This document shows positions 8,658-17,900 of a stretch of 38,740 nt of DNA, one piece after another. Both the position numbers and the translations under genes were made by a program. Under the pieces are notes generated by a model that had not been told where the DNA came from, ran no database searches, and saw only the letters and a program-made list of their open reading frames with translations. Source of the DNA: an uncultured Prevotella sp. (GTDB taxonomy: Bacteria; Bacteroidota; Bacteroidia; Bacteroidales; Bacteroidaceae); the NCBI GenBank assembly GCA_946623195.1, contig CAMOQW010000007.1, positions 1 to 38,740 on the forward strand, written 5' to 3'. Each line of letters starts with the position of its first letter. Position 1 is the stretch's first letter.

Positions 8658-8730
8658 AATTTAATAATGTGTTACTCTAAAATTAAGTTCGTTTGCTTAA
8701 TCCACCATCACACGATGCGAAAAGCGGCTG

Positions 8731-8738
8731 CAAAGGTA
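8731..8738 (-). promoter_or_regulatory. Promoter -7 box of the rplY operon
   Basis: Read on the minus strand this is TACCTTTG followed by CAGCCGC. A weak -33 match (TTTC) lies 20 bp upstream. Transcription would start near 8724, leaving a leader of roughly 65 nt before rplY. Confidence 0.75.
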
Positions 8739-8742
8739 CGAA

Positions 8743-8772
8743 GAAAAAAGGAAATACGGAAACATATTCCCG
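8743..8772 (-). terminator. Weak terminator candidate after the second GH3 gene
   Basis: On the minus strand a 6-bp stem with one G-T pair (CGGGAA/TTTCCG, at 8757-8772) is followed by a pyrimidine run with TTTTTT. It lies 18 bp after the stop of the GH3 gene and overlaps the upstream part of the rplY promoter. It is short and A/T-rich. Confidence 0.35.
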
Positions 8773-8789
8773 AAAATTTGCTTTCTCCC

Positions 8790-11120
8790 CTAAATGTTTG
8801 CTTCTTCCCAGACCTTCGTCGCCTTGCAAGTCACCGTCTGCGTCAGTCTTCCCACCTTCAGCATGAAGTCGCCTTCTTCCAATGTCCACCGGCCGTCAGC
8901 ACCCACAAAAGCCATGCTCTTGGCTGGCAACAGGAAGGTGACAGTCTTCGTCTCGCCGGGTTGCAACTCTACCTTCGTGAAGTCGCGCAGTCGGCGGTTG
9001 TCGGGCACGATGCTGGCCACTAAGTCGCTCGAATACAGCAACACGGCCTCCTTACCGGCCCGTTGGCCCGTATTTTTCACGTCCACCGTGACCGTCAGCA
9101 CATCGTCGGCCCCAAACAGCGTCTTGTCCACGCGCAGGTTGCTATACTCATAGGTTGTATAGCTCAGTCCGTAGCCGAAGGGCCATTGCAGACTGACCTT
9201 GGCATCATAGTCGTAGGCTCCGGCCATGGTGCCCACCTCTTCGCTCACCTTGTAGTCATAGGTATTCAGCGAGTTGATTTCACGCGGATAGGTAAACGGC
9301 AGTTTGGCCGAGAAGTTCGCCTCGCCACTCAGCAGGTTTACCAGCGCATCAGCCCCGTAGTTGCCGGGCAGCATGATGTCGACCACCGCCTTGGCCAGCG
9401 GCTCGATGTCGGCAATCAGTCGGGGACGGCCCTCGTTCAGCACCAGGATGATGGGCTTACCCGTCTTGGCCAGTTCCTTCACCAGTTGGCGCTGGTTGTC
9501 CGACAGCCACAGGTCGGTCAGATTGCCCGGAGTCTCTGTATAGCTGTTCTCACCGATGCAGGCAATGATGACGTCGGCCTGCCGGGCAGCAGCCACCGCC
9601 TTTTCTATCTGAGGCGGGTTCTCTTCAAAGTATTTGCCGTTCTCGTTGTAAGTGACGCCCTGTTCCAGTACCACATGGTCCTGACCGTACTTACTGCACA
9701 GGGCCTCGTAAATGGTGTTGTAACGCTCAGCCAGGTCTTCGGCCTTCGAGCCCTGCCACGTATAGCTCCAGCCACCGTTCAGACAGCGCATCTGATTGGC
9801 GTTAGGTCCCGTCAAGAGGACCTTGGGCGCTGAACCCTGCAGCGGCAAGATGCCACCCTCGTTCTTCAGCAGCACGATGCTCTCCTCGGCAGCACGCAGA
9901 GACTTGTCGGCAAACTCCTTCGAGCCAAACTTCTCGTAGCCCTTGCCGCCGGTGTTGGGGGCGTCGAATAGTCCGATGCGGTATTTTACGCGAAGGATGC
10001 GGCGCACGGCATCATCAATGCGCGTCATGGGCACCTTGCCCTCCTGCACCAGTTCCTTCAGCAGCACGCAGAAGTCAACGCTGTAGGGGTCCATCGACAT
10101 GTCGATGCCGGCATTGATGGCCAGCCGGATGGCATCTTTCTTGTCCTTGGCTACATGCTCGCGCTGGTACAAATTATTAATATCGGCCCAGTCGGTCACC
10201 AGCATGCCGTCCCATTGCAGGTCGTCCTTCAGCCATTTCGTCAGATACTCATAGCTGGCATGTACGGGCACTCCGTTGATGCTGGCCGAATTGACCATCA
10301 TGGTCAGCGTACCGGCCAGGGCGGCAGCCTTGAAGGGTTCGAAATACTTCTCACGCAGCATCTGCGGCGACACATAGGCCGGCGTACGGTCCTTGCCAGA
10401 CCAAGGAGCACCATAGGCGAAATAGTGCTTCGTGCTGGTGCCCACACGGTATTTGCCCAGATGATTGGGGTCGTCGCCCTGGTAGCCCTTGATTTCGGCC
10501 TCCACCATCCGTGCATTCACGATGGCATCCTCGCCAAAGCTCTCGTAAATGCGCGGCCAGCGCGGGTCGCGACCTAGGTCCACCACGGGATTATACACCC
10601 ACGGACAGTTGGCTGCCCTACTCTCGTAGGCCGTCACCTCTGCCATCTCGCGGGCCAGCTCCACATTGAACGAGGCCCCCAGATTGACGGGCTGCGGAAA
10701 CAGCGTACCACCCTGTGTGTACGTCACGCCGTGGTTGTGGTCCAGACCATAGATGTCAGGAATACCGATATACTTCATCGATTTCTGCTGGATCAGCTGT
10801 ATCCAACGCTGCCATTGTTCCACCGTGGCAGCCCTCGTGGCAGGAGCATTCAGGATGGAGCCGATTTTCCACTTCGCTATCGTCGTGTCCAGCATCACCT
10901 CGTTCAGCTGCCACTGGCCCTGGGCATCCCGGGCACCCATGATGTCGAGGTTCAGTTCCAGCATCTGTCCGATTTTCTCGTCCAGTGTCATCTTTGACAG
11001 CGTCTTTTCAATCTTCGCCTCCAGTTTGGCATCCCGTGGAATAGCAGGTTTCCTGCCCGTCTGTGCAGCTGCGGAACATGCCATGCCAGCCATCACAATC
11101 ATCAAAAACAGTTTCTTCAT
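8790..11120 (-). CDS. Secreted GH3 beta-glucosidase-type glycoside hydrolase
   Basis: A 776-residue family 3 enzyme of the BglX-like layout, without a PA14 insert. The signal peptide is MKKLFLMIVMAGMACSAAAQ. The TIM barrel includes 'VYNPVVDLGRDPRWPRIYE', the 'STKHYFAYG' segment and the nucleophile motif L-V-T-D-W-A-D with Asp310. The alpha/beta sandwich follows ('ESIVLLKNEGGILPL', 'ADVIIACIGENSYTE'), then a C-terminal fibronectin-III-like domain ('WPFGYGLSYTTYEYSN'). I start at 11120 because the signal peptide begins there; a second ATG at 11129 would add only MST. The family acts on beta-1,3/1,4-glucosides or related oligosaccharides in the periplasm or outside the cell. It is a single-gene unit with its own promoter box at 11147-11154, divergent from nusB. 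Confidence 0.92.
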   Translation of the reverse strand: MKKLFLMIVMAGMACSAAAQTGRKPAIPRDAKLEAKIEKTLSKMTLDEKIGQMLELNLDIMGARDAQGQWQLNEVMLDTTIAKWKIGSILNAPATRAATVEQWQRWIQLIQQKSMKYIGIPDIYGLDHNHGVTYTQGGTLFPQPVNLGASFNVELAREMAEVTAYESRAANCPWVYNPVVDLGRDPRWPRIYESFGEDAIVNARMVEAEIKGYQGDDPNHLGKYRVGTSTKHYFAYGAPWSGKDRTPAYVSPQMLREKYFEPFKAAALAGTLTMMVNSASINGVPVHASYEYLTKWLKDDLQWDGMLVTDWADINNLYQREHVAKDKKDAIRLAINAGIDMSMDPYSVDFCVLLKELVQEGKVPMTRIDDAVRRILRVKYRIGLFDAPNTGGKGYEKFGSKEFADKSLRAAEESIVLLKNEGGILPLQGSAPKVLLTGPNANQMRCLNGGWSYTWQGSKAEDLAERYNTIYEALCSKYGQDHVVLEQGVTYNENGKYFEENPPQIEKAVAAARQADVIIACIGENSYTETPGNLTDLWLSDNQRQLVKELAKTGKPIILVLNEGRPRLIADIEPLAKAVVDIMLPGNYGADALVNLLSGEANFSAKLPFTYPREINSLNTYDYKVSEEVGTMAGAYDYDAKVSLQWPFGYGLSYTTYEYSNLRVDKTLFGADDVLTVTVDVKNTGQRAGKEAVLLYSSDLVASIVPDNRRLRDFTKVELQPGETKTVTFLLPAKSMAFVGADGRWTLEEGDFMLKVGRLTQTVTCKATKVWEEANI

Positions 11121-11146
11121 TGTTGACATTAAGTTTAAATTACCTG

Positions 11147-11154
11147 CAAAGGTA
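11147..11154 (-). promoter_or_regulatory. Promoter -7 box of the second GH3 gene
   Basis: On the minus strand this is TACCTTTG followed by CAGG. No convincing -33 TTTG is seen at the right distance. The start codon at 11120 lies about 20 nt after the expected transcription start. Confidence 0.68.
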
Positions 11155-11204
11155 CGAAAAGTCGAGAGTTTCTGTTCTACGATTAGGAAAGTTTAACTTT
11201 CGTC

Positions 11205-11351
11205 CAATAAGGCACGCTTATTGCTCAATAACCCGCCTTTATTCCGCAATAACCTGCCTTTATTCCGCAATAACCCGCCTTTATCCGGCAATAACCCGCC
11301 TTTATTCTGCAATAACCCGCCTTTATTCCGCAATAACCCGCCCTTATTGGA
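11205..11351. repeat. 21-bp minisatellite, seven units, in the divergent spacer
   Basis: Seven units of exactly 21 bp start at 11205, 11226, 11247, 11268, 11289, 11310 and 11331. The core is CAATAACCCGCCTTTATT plus three variable bases (CCG, CGG-like, CTG, GGA). The first unit is degenerate and the middle five are nearly identical. The bases just after the array (TAATAAAGGTGGCGG) are close to the reverse complement of the core, so array and flank could pair. The array lies between two outward-facing promoters, outside both predicted transcripts. Its 21-bp period is two helical turns, so each unit shows the same DNA face. One frame is open across it (NNPPLFR heptads), but nothing else supports coding. 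Confidence 0.95.
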
Positions 11352-11376
11352 TAATAAAGGTGGCGGAGATAGATTA

Positions 11377-11452
11377 GGGAGGGATCAGAAAACATCCCTC
11401 CCTTTCCACAAACCCTTTGTAGAGGGGTATTTCAAGCGACAAAGGGAGGGAT
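11377..11452. other. Alternative inverted repeats (GGGAGGGAT / ATCCCTCCC / GGGAGGGAT)
   Basis: ATCCCTCCC at 11394-11402 can pair perfectly with GGGAGGGAT just upstream (11377-11385, 9 bp). Extended to 12 bp, 11394-11405 can instead pair with AAAGGGAGGGAT downstream (11441-11452). The two pairings exclude each other. A small ACAAA/TTTGT hairpin (11408-11420) sits inside the larger one. No promoter reading through this segment was found. Confidence 0.6.
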
Positions 11453-11478
11453 GAGGGATTTTTAGCAGAACTTTCTTA

Positions 11479-11518
11479 CGGAAAAACGCTTGCTTTTCCG
11501 AATTATTTCGTAACTTTG
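11479..11518 (+). promoter_or_regulatory. nusB promoter with an inverted repeat over the -33 region
   Basis: TAACTTTG at 11511-11518, followed by CAGCCG, is a clear -7 box. A possible CTTG -33 element lies at 11489-11492, 18 bp upstream. The inverted repeat CGGAAAA (11479-11485) / TTTTCCG (11494-11500), with an 8-bp centre, covers this -33 area and could be an operator. The leader to the nusB ATG is about 35 nt. Confidence 0.7.
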
Positions 11519-11558
11519 CAGCCGATAAGAGTATCAAAACAGCTATTTTAAACTGAGT

Positions 11559-12500
11559 ATGATTAATAGAGAACTGATTAGAATCAAGACCGTACAGTTA
11601 ACCTATGCCTACTATCAGAATGGTAGTAAGAACATTGACACGGCCGAAAAGGAACTCGTATTCAGCCTTTCTAAGGCATACGACCTCTACAATTACCTCT
11701 TGGCTCTCATCGTGGGTATCACCCATGAGGCACAGCGTCATCTGGAAGTGGCCCAGGCCCGTGCCAAGCGTGAAGGCACAGCAGAACCTTCACAGAAATT
11801 CGCCTACAACCGGTTTGCCCTGCAAATGGAGGCCAACTACATGCTGAACGACTTCCTGGAGACGCAGAAGATGAACTGGGACCAGGATCATCCGGAATTT
11901 CTGAAGAAGATTTACGACCAGATTACGAAGAGCCAGATTTACCAGGACTACATGACAAGCACGGAGGACAACTACGATGCTGACCGCGAGGTGTGGCGCA
12001 AGCTGTACCGCACGCTCATCCAGAACAATACCGACCTGGACTCCCTTTTGGAGGAGCAAAGCCTGTACTGGAACGACGACAAGGAGGTGGTGGACACGTT
12101 TGTGCTGAAGACCATCAAGCGATTTGACGAGAAGAACCAGGCCCGCCAGGAGCTGTTGCCGGAATATGGCAGCGAGGAAGACAAGGACTATGCCCGCAAG
12201 CTGTTCCGCGCCACCATCATGAATGCCGACGAATATCAGCACTACATGAGCGAAGCATCGCGCAACTGGGACTTTTCCCGTCTGGCCTACATGGACATCG
12301 TCATCATGCAGATAGCCCTCGCCGAGATGATGACATTCCCCAGCATCCCCATCTCGGTGACTATCAACGAGTATATGGAGCTGGCCAAGCTCTACTCTAC
12401 CCCGCGCAGTGCAGGCTACATCAACGGTATGCTGGATGCCATCGCCCGTCACCTGATTAAGACAGGACGCCTGCTGAAGCGCATGGACAGCGAACAATGA
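11559..12500 (+). CDS. nusB: Transcription antitermination factor NusB, extended Bacteroidetes form
   Basis: A 313-residue protein, more than twice the length of E. coli NusB (139 residues). The C-terminal part holds the recognisable NusB fold: 'YARKLFRATIMNADEYQHYM', then 'RLAYMDIVIMQIALAEMMTFPSIPISVTINEYMELAKLYSTPRSAGYINGMLDAI' (given here only as landmarks at about 245-300). The N-terminal half ('ELIRIKTVQLTYAYYQ', 'ELVFSLSKAYDLYNYLLALI') is the helical extension usual in Bacteroidetes. NusB with S10 binds boxA in rRNA leaders and supports antitermination. It opens a plus-strand cluster nusB-yajC-ybbR-coaE-DUF5606 with its own promoter. Confidence 0.93.
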   Translation: MINRELIRIKTVQLTYAYYQNGSKNIDTAEKELVFSLSKAYDLYNYLLALIVGITHEAQRHLEVAQARAKREGTAEPSQKFAYNRFALQMEANYMLNDFLETQKMNWDQDHPEFLKKIYDQITKSQIYQDYMTSTEDNYDADREVWRKLYRTLIQNNTDLDSLLEEQSLYWNDDKEVVDTFVLKTIKRFDEKNQARQELLPEYGSEEDKDYARKLFRATIMNADEYQHYMSEASRNWDFSRLAYMDIVIMQIALAEMMTFPSIPISVTINEYMELAKLYSTPRSAGYINGMLDAIARHLIKTGRLLKRMDSEQ

Positions 12501-12522
12501 ACATTAAACATCAAAACGCAAT

Positions 12523-12849
12523 ATGACACAGTTATTTCTCGCCGCACAGGCCGCTCAGGGCGGTGGCGGCATGACCAGTTTCGTGATTATGATGGTGGCC
12601 ATCTTTGCCATCATGTATTTCTTCATGATCAGACCGCAACAGAAGCGCCAGAAGGAGATCCAGAATTTTCAGAACACCCTGCAGGAGGGTACTTCCGTCG
12701 TCACCGGCGGAGGCATCTATGGCACGGTAAAGAAGATTGACCTGGCCAACAACATCATCGAGGTGAAGATTGCCGACGGCGTCGTCATCAAGGTTGACAA
12801 GAGCTACGTCTTCAAGGACATGGCCAGCACGCCGCAGCAGGCACGATAA
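12523..12849 (+). CDS. yajC: Preprotein translocase subunit YajC
   Basis: A 108-residue membrane protein with one hydrophobic segment near residues 18-36 ('FVIMMVAIFAIMYFFMI'). The family signature 'RPQQKRQKEIQNFQNTLQEG' follows, then a cytoplasmic beta-rich domain ('VVTGGGIYGTVKKID', 'VVIKVDKSYVFKD'). YajC associates with SecDF near the Sec translocon. It lies 22 bp after nusB. Confidence 0.96.
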   Translation: MTQLFLAAQAAQGGGGMTSFVIMMVAIFAIMYFFMIRPQQKRQKEIQNFQNTLQEGTSVVTGGGIYGTVKKIDLANNIIEVKIADGVVIKVDKSYVFKDMASTPQQAR

Positions 12850-12882
12850 GCCATAGGACTGCCCAAAAGCCCATAGCGAACT

Positions 12883-13857
12883 GTGAGCATCAGGTCCATA
12901 TATGAGAGTATCAGGAATTTCTTGTTCAGCAACGTGAACAAGCAGTTCTTGGTATTCCTTTTCTTCCTGTTGCTCTCGGGGGTATTCTGGCTCATCATGA
13001 CGCTGAACGAGACGTTCGAGCGCGAGATAAAAGTTCCCGTCCGGGTGACCGGCATTCCGAAGAATGTGGTGCTGACATCGGCAGCTACCGACACCATACG
13101 CGTTACGATGCGCGACAAGGGATGGGTGCTGATGGCCTACCTGTACGGAAACAAATTGGAGCCCGTCATTCTGAACTACAAGAATTACGACCGAGGCAAC
13201 GGTGGCGGCATCGTCGGGACGTCGGATCTCAGGCGTCTGCTGGAACAGCGTCTGGAATCGTCGACAAAGGTTTCTGCCATCAAGCCCGACAAACTGGAGT
13301 TCTTCTATAACAATGGTGAGAACAAGCGGGTACCCATCCGCTGGACAGGACGCATCATCCCAGACCAGCTCTATTTCATCTCCGGTGTGAAATACAAGCC
13401 TGACAGCGTGGAGATATATGCCTCAAAGGAGAAGCTGGACAGCATCCGCGACATATTTACCGAGCCGCTCAACTACGTGGGGTTCCGCGACACGCTGACG
13501 GTAGAGTGTGCGCTCGCCCACCCCAGCGATGTCAAGGTGGTGCCCGAGCGCATCCACGTGGCTTTCTATACAGACGTGCTGACTGAGGAGAGCGTGAGTG
13601 TTCCGGTGCACTGCATCAACCTGCCTGAGGGCAAAGTGCTGCGCACGTTCCCCGCCAAGGTGAAGGTGAAATTCATCTCGGGAGTGAGTCTCATCAAAAA
13701 GCTGAACGTAAGCGATTTCTACGTAGTGGCAGACTACAACGAGATCGTTGCCAACCGCTCGGAAAAGTGTAACATCTATCTGCGCTCGACGCCGCCGGGC
13801 ATCAGCCGCCCCACGCTGGAGAGCAAGCAGGTAGACTATCTGATAGAAGAGGAATGA
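12883..13857 (+). CDS. YbbR-like domain protein, membrane-anchored
   Basis: A 324-residue protein with a short basic N terminus, one transmembrane helix at about 22-40 ('FLVFLFFLLLSGVFWLIM') and a long periplasmic region of repeated YbbR-type beta domains ('FEREIKVPVRVTGIPKNVVL', 'VSVPVHCINLPEGKVLRTFP'). In other bacteria YbbR (CdaR) regulates a diadenylate cyclase, but no cyclase gene is adjacent here, so that role is not implied. Translation must begin at GTG 12883: a stop precedes it closely and the next in-frame ATG falls inside the membrane helix. Its last 4 bp overlap the coaE start (ATGA), giving tight coupling. Confidence 0.88.
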   Translation: MSIRSIYESIRNFLFSNVNKQFLVFLFFLLLSGVFWLIMTLNETFEREIKVPVRVTGIPKNVVLTSAATDTIRVTMRDKGWVLMAYLYGNKLEPVILNYKNYDRGNGGGIVGTSDLRRLLEQRLESSTKVSAIKPDKLEFFYNNGENKRVPIRWTGRIIPDQLYFISGVKYKPDSVEIYASKEKLDSIRDIFTEPLNYVGFRDTLTVECALAHPSDVKVVPERIHVAFYTDVLTEESVSVPVHCINLPEGKVLRTFPAKVKVKFISGVSLIKKLNVSDFYVVADYNEIVANRSEKCNIYLRSTPPGISRPTLESKQVDYLIEEE

Positions 13858-14432
13858 AGATAGGCATCACCGGAGGTATCGGTTCAGGCAAGAGCTACGT
13901 GTGTCAGCGGTTGAAAGTGCGCCACATCGAGGTGTACGACTGCGATAGTGCCGCCAAACGGCTCATCCGGACATCGCCCGTGATACACGATCAGCTGACG
14001 GCACTGATAGGCCCTGACGCCTATATCGGCGAAGCGCTGAACAAGGCTGCCGTGGCGCGTTTCCTGCTGGAGAGTGAAGCTAATGCACAGGCCATCGACC
14101 ACATCGTACACCCCGCCGTATTCCGCGACTTCGAGCAGAGCGGCAGGCTGTGGATGGAAAGTGCCATTCTCTTTGAGTCGGGCATCTGTCAGTTGGTAGA
14201 CTACGTGGTTGTGGTGACCGCCCCCGACGAGGTGCGCATCCGACGCGTGATGCAGCGCGACGGCATCGACCGCGACAAGGTGCTGCAGTGGATGCAGCGG
14301 CAATGGCCCCAAGAAGAGATACGGCGACATGCTGATTTCGAAATCGTCAATGACGGGAAAACCGACATTGACGCCCAAATAGACAAACTGTTTGAGGTAA
14401 TTAACCAATTAGGATATCAAGCAATTCAATAA
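13854..14432 (+). CDS. coaE: Dephospho-CoA kinase
   Basis: A 192-residue P-loop kinase that phosphorylates the 3'-hydroxyl of dephospho-CoA, the last step of CoA synthesis. The Walker A motif 'GITGGIGSGKS' lies at residues 4-14. 'VYDCDSAAKRLI' carries the substrate-binding aspartates, and 'HPAVFRDF', 'ESAILFESG' and 'VVVVTAPDEVRIRRVMQRDG' follow the family order. It overlaps the YbbR gene by 4 bp and is followed after 14 bp by the DUF5606 gene. Confidence 0.96.
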   Translation: MKIGITGGIGSGKSYVCQRLKVRHIEVYDCDSAAKRLIRTSPVIHDQLTALIGPDAYIGEALNKAAVARFLLESEANAQAIDHIVHPAVFRDFEQSGRLWMESAILFESGICQLVDYVVVVTAPDEVRIRRVMQRDGIDRDKVLQWMQRQWPQEEIRRHADFEIVNDGKTDIDAQIDKLFEVINQLGYQAIQ

Positions 14433-14446
14433 CAAGAGAAAAAAGT

Positions 14447-14893
14447 ATGAAACAGACTATTTTAGCCATCGCGGGGAAACCCGGACTTTATCAATTAGTA
14501 TCACGAGCCAAGAACAGCCTCATCGTCGAGGCTCTCGACGGCACTCATAAGCGCATGCCTGCCTTCGGCACCGACCGCATCACGTCGCTGGCCGACATCG
14601 CCATGTTTACGGAAAGCGAGGATGTTCCCCTGATGAAGGTGCTGGCCTCCATGCGCGACCTTGAGGAGGGCAAGCCCTGCAGCATAGACTTCCGCAAGGC
14701 TTCTCCTGATGAGCTGCACAAATATTTTAGCAAGGTGCTGCCCGACTGGGACCAGGACCGCGTGCAGAACAGCCACATCAAGAAGCTCATCCAGTGGTAC
14801 GACATCCTCGTCAACGCCGGTATCACCGACTTCGAAGAGTCTATGGCTCCCACCGAGGGTGACAACATTGATGACCGTAAGGAAGCCGAATAA
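14447..14893 (+). CDS. DUF5606 domain protein (conserved Bacteroidetes protein)
   Basis: A 148-residue soluble protein beginning MKQTILAIAGKPGLYQLVS, the standard start of the DUF5606 family. The first 60 residues ('NSLIVEALDGTHKRMPAF', 'ISLADIAMFTE'-like) form a small beta-barrel-like domain, followed by a helical region and an acidic, disordered C terminus. The function is unknown. Family members commonly sit beside coaE and yajC in this phylum, as here. It is the last gene of the cluster, 22 bp before a strong bidirectional terminator. Confidence 0.9.
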   Translation: MKQTILAIAGKPGLYQLVSRAKNSLIVEALDGTHKRMPAFGTDRITSLADIAMFTESEDVPLMKVLASMRDLEEGKPCSIDFRKASPDELHKYFSKVLPDWDQDRVQNSHIKKLIQWYDILVNAGITDFEESMAPTEGDNIDDRKEAE

Positions 14894-14915
14894 GCAAAGC
14901 GACTATCCCGGAGCA

Positions 14916-14952
14916 ACAAAAACAGCAGCCCACGGCCGGACTGCTGTTTTTA
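14916..14952. terminator. Bidirectional terminator between convergent units
   Basis: The 11-bp perfect stem AAAAACAGCAG (14918-14928) / CTGCTGTTTTT (14941-14951) has a 12-nt loop and U-rich tails on both strands. It serves the nusB-to-DUF5606 operon on the plus strand and the outer-membrane protein gene on the minus strand. Confidence 0.9.
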
Positions 14953-14971
14953 TTGTTTCCCGATTTGCTCA

Positions 14972-17900
14972 TCAGAATCGGCCGGGGCGTCCACCACCGA
15001 AACCGCCACCGAAGCCTCCGCCAAAGCCACCCCCGCGACCGCCACGGCCTCCGCGACCGCCACGACCACCCTCAGGACCACCCTCGCCGCGAGGTCCGCG
15101 CATGTTGGACATGCCGCCAAAGATATTCAGCCGATAGCTGAGACGGAACATGACGTAGCTGTTGATGGCATTATATTCGTTATCGGTGCGGCTGAAGGCC
15201 GAGATAGAGCGCGAGAGATTGGACTGCTGGTGCAGAATGTCGTAGAACTCCACACGCAGCGAGAGCGGACGACCGGGGAGGAACGACTGCGCTATCTGGG
15301 CATTCCAGATGAGCTCGTTGGTATTGGCAGCAGCATCGCTGTAGCCACGACGGCTCGACATATTCATGCTGGTCGTCACCTGCATGCCCCAGTCGGTCTG
15401 CGCGGTGGTATTGAAGCCATAGTTGAAAGCCCACGTTGAGAGGTTCGACTGGGGTTGCAACTTGTTGGTGACGTAATTATACTGTACGCGACCATTGATT
15501 TCGAACTCGAACCAGTCGTTGCGATAGCTGGCCCCCAGGCGCTGGCCGATGGTGGTCTGATGGGTGTTCGACTTACTGAGGTTTCCATCGCGATTGACAT
15601 CCAGGAAACCCACGCTATTGGCGTAGTTTAGGTCTGTCGCCGTGTTAAAGTTGAAGCGTCCCAGGGTGTCGAGGGCGGTATTCATGACGAAATTGCCGCC
15701 AATGTTCCAGTTACCGTTGATATTCTCCTTGGTCGATATGCGGCCACCCGTCTCGGGGATATAGCGTACGGTAGTGGTCACGGCATTGGAGGTGGTGGAG
15801 AAATTGAAGTTGGCATTGATGAAGCGCTGATGGCGCTCAAAGTAGTTGTTGTAGCGCCACATGAAGCGCTGGGTAAACGACGGTTTCAGATTGCTGTTAC
15901 CCACCGAGATGTTGAGGGGGTCGGTATTGTCGCTGATAGGCAGCAGGTCTGACATCGACGGCTGGCTGGTGGTTCCCCGGTACTCGAAGCGCATCTGGCC
16001 GCGGTTGGAAATCTTCCAGCGGAAATTGGCCGTCGGCGACCAGTTGACCACCGAGCGCTTGGCCACCGTGTCTGTGGTGAGGTAGCGATAGGAGAACTCT
16101 GACGTCTGGGGCACCACCTGGACACCGATGTTGAAATTATAGGCCTTACGCACCACCCGGAACATGATTTCGCCTGTGTGGATATAGTTCTTATACTGCG
16201 AAAACTTGCTCAGCGACTGGTCGTAATAGTCGTCAAGGGGCTGATAGGCCGTCAGCCGCTCAAGGTAGGGGTCCCAGCCGCGATAGTTGAAGCTCAGCCC
16301 GTCGAAGTTGAAGGCATTCTGAGCGTATGGAGGTTTGCTGTAGTCGTAGGTAGAACGCGTGCTCTTGGTATAGCGATACTGGAAATTGTAGCTGAATTGC
16401 AGGAATACGGCTCGTGCGATAGGTTCGCTATAGGTGATGCGGGCACTGTAGTCGTAAGACTTCTGCGGCGTCATATTATAACGGCTGGTGGTATAGTTGG
16501 CCACTGAGTCGCCACCCACCTTGACCAACGAGTGGTAGAGGTTGACCAAATTGTCGGACATGGATCTGGAATCGCCATCGCTATAGTTGGCCGAGAGGCG
16601 CAGGGTAATGTTGCGTCCGCCACCGCCTAACTTGCGGTTGACCTGGAGAGTACCGCCGAAGCGTTTGGAGTCGCTGTAGGAGAGCCCGGCATTGCTGCGC
16701 TTGTTGATGACGAAAGTCGAGTCGAGACCCAGGAGGTGGTCTACCATCTCCTCGATGGAGTTGCTAGAGGTCATGCCGTGGTCAAAGGGGTCCTCGCTGA
16801 ACGTGGCCGAGGCACTGCCCGAGGTGCCGTCGCTGGAAGAATAGCTCCAGGAGGGTCGGAAGTTGATGTTCCACAGCGTATCGGGGGTCCACTCAATGCG
16901 CATCTGTGCATTCCATGAGTTGCTACGGGAATAGTTCTGGTTGATGGAGTTGGAGAACGACCCGATGGTAGACACAAAGTTCTCTGAGGCACGCCGCGAC
17001 CAGGCATCGCCATCGCTATGGTTCCAGCGCAAGCTGCCGTTGAGCTTCAGTCGGTCCTTCTTCTCATAGTTGAAGTTCAGAGCGCCCATCTTTGACGACT
17101 GCAGACCATTGCGTCCGCCACCCCCGAAGCGGCCACCGCCGCCACCGCCAAAGAACCCCATGTCATTGACATTATTCATGCTGCCAAAGCCCATCAGCCG
17201 GATATCGTCCTGCATGGCGGCTCCCATCATACGGCCCGAATAGCGGTTCTTGGTGCCTATGCCACCGTCCACGTTGGCAAATATGCCGCGGTTCATGCCA
17301 CGCTTCAGCCCAAAGTCGAGCACCGTCTGGTCTTCACCATCGTCGATACCCGTCACGCGGGAAAGGTCGCTCTTCTCGTCGTATGTCTTGATGCGCTCCA
17401 CGATAGAGGTGGGCAGATTCTTGATGGCTGTCTTGGTGTCGCCCGTCATAAACTCCTTGCCGTCGATGAGCACCTTCTTCACCTGCTTGCCGTTGATGGT
17501 GACGGTACCGTCATCGCTGACCTCGGCACCCGGCAGTTTCTTCACCAGTTCCTCGATGACAGAGCCTTCCGGAGTGCGATAGGCCGTAGCATTATAGATA
17601 ACGGTATCGGCACTGGTTGTCACCTTGGCCACATTCTTTGTAACGGTGGTTCCCTCAAGCATGATGGCATCAGGGGTGATGCTGACAGTACCTATGGCAA
17701 CATCCTTGTCGTCGCTGACAGTCACCTTTTTTGTATATGTTTTGAAACCCACAAAGGTCACCCGCAGCGTATAGCTGCCATTCTTGGGAGCCTTGACGGA
17801 GAAGCCACCATTGGCATTGGTGACGCCATTGGCCACCAGCTTCTCGCCACTATCCAGTAGTGATACCGTGGCCTGAATTACTGCTTCGCGGGAATCTTTC

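Noticed and set aside
11205..11351. CRISPR array
   Set aside because: The units are contiguous with no spacers between them, and no cas genes are in the window.
11221..11454. Open frame over the 21-bp repeats encoding NNPPLFR heptads
   Set aside because: It is open only because the repeat is a multiple of three without stops; another frame is open for the same reason. There is no promoter, start context or family resemblance.
11790..12497. 235-residue antisense frame inside nusB
   Set aside because: Valine/leucine-rich shadow of nusB codons with no independent signals.
14709..15137. Proline-rich open frame opposite the glycine/arginine-rich tail
   Set aside because: Poly-Pro/Arg is the antisense reading of GGN/CGN codons in the real gene on the other strand.
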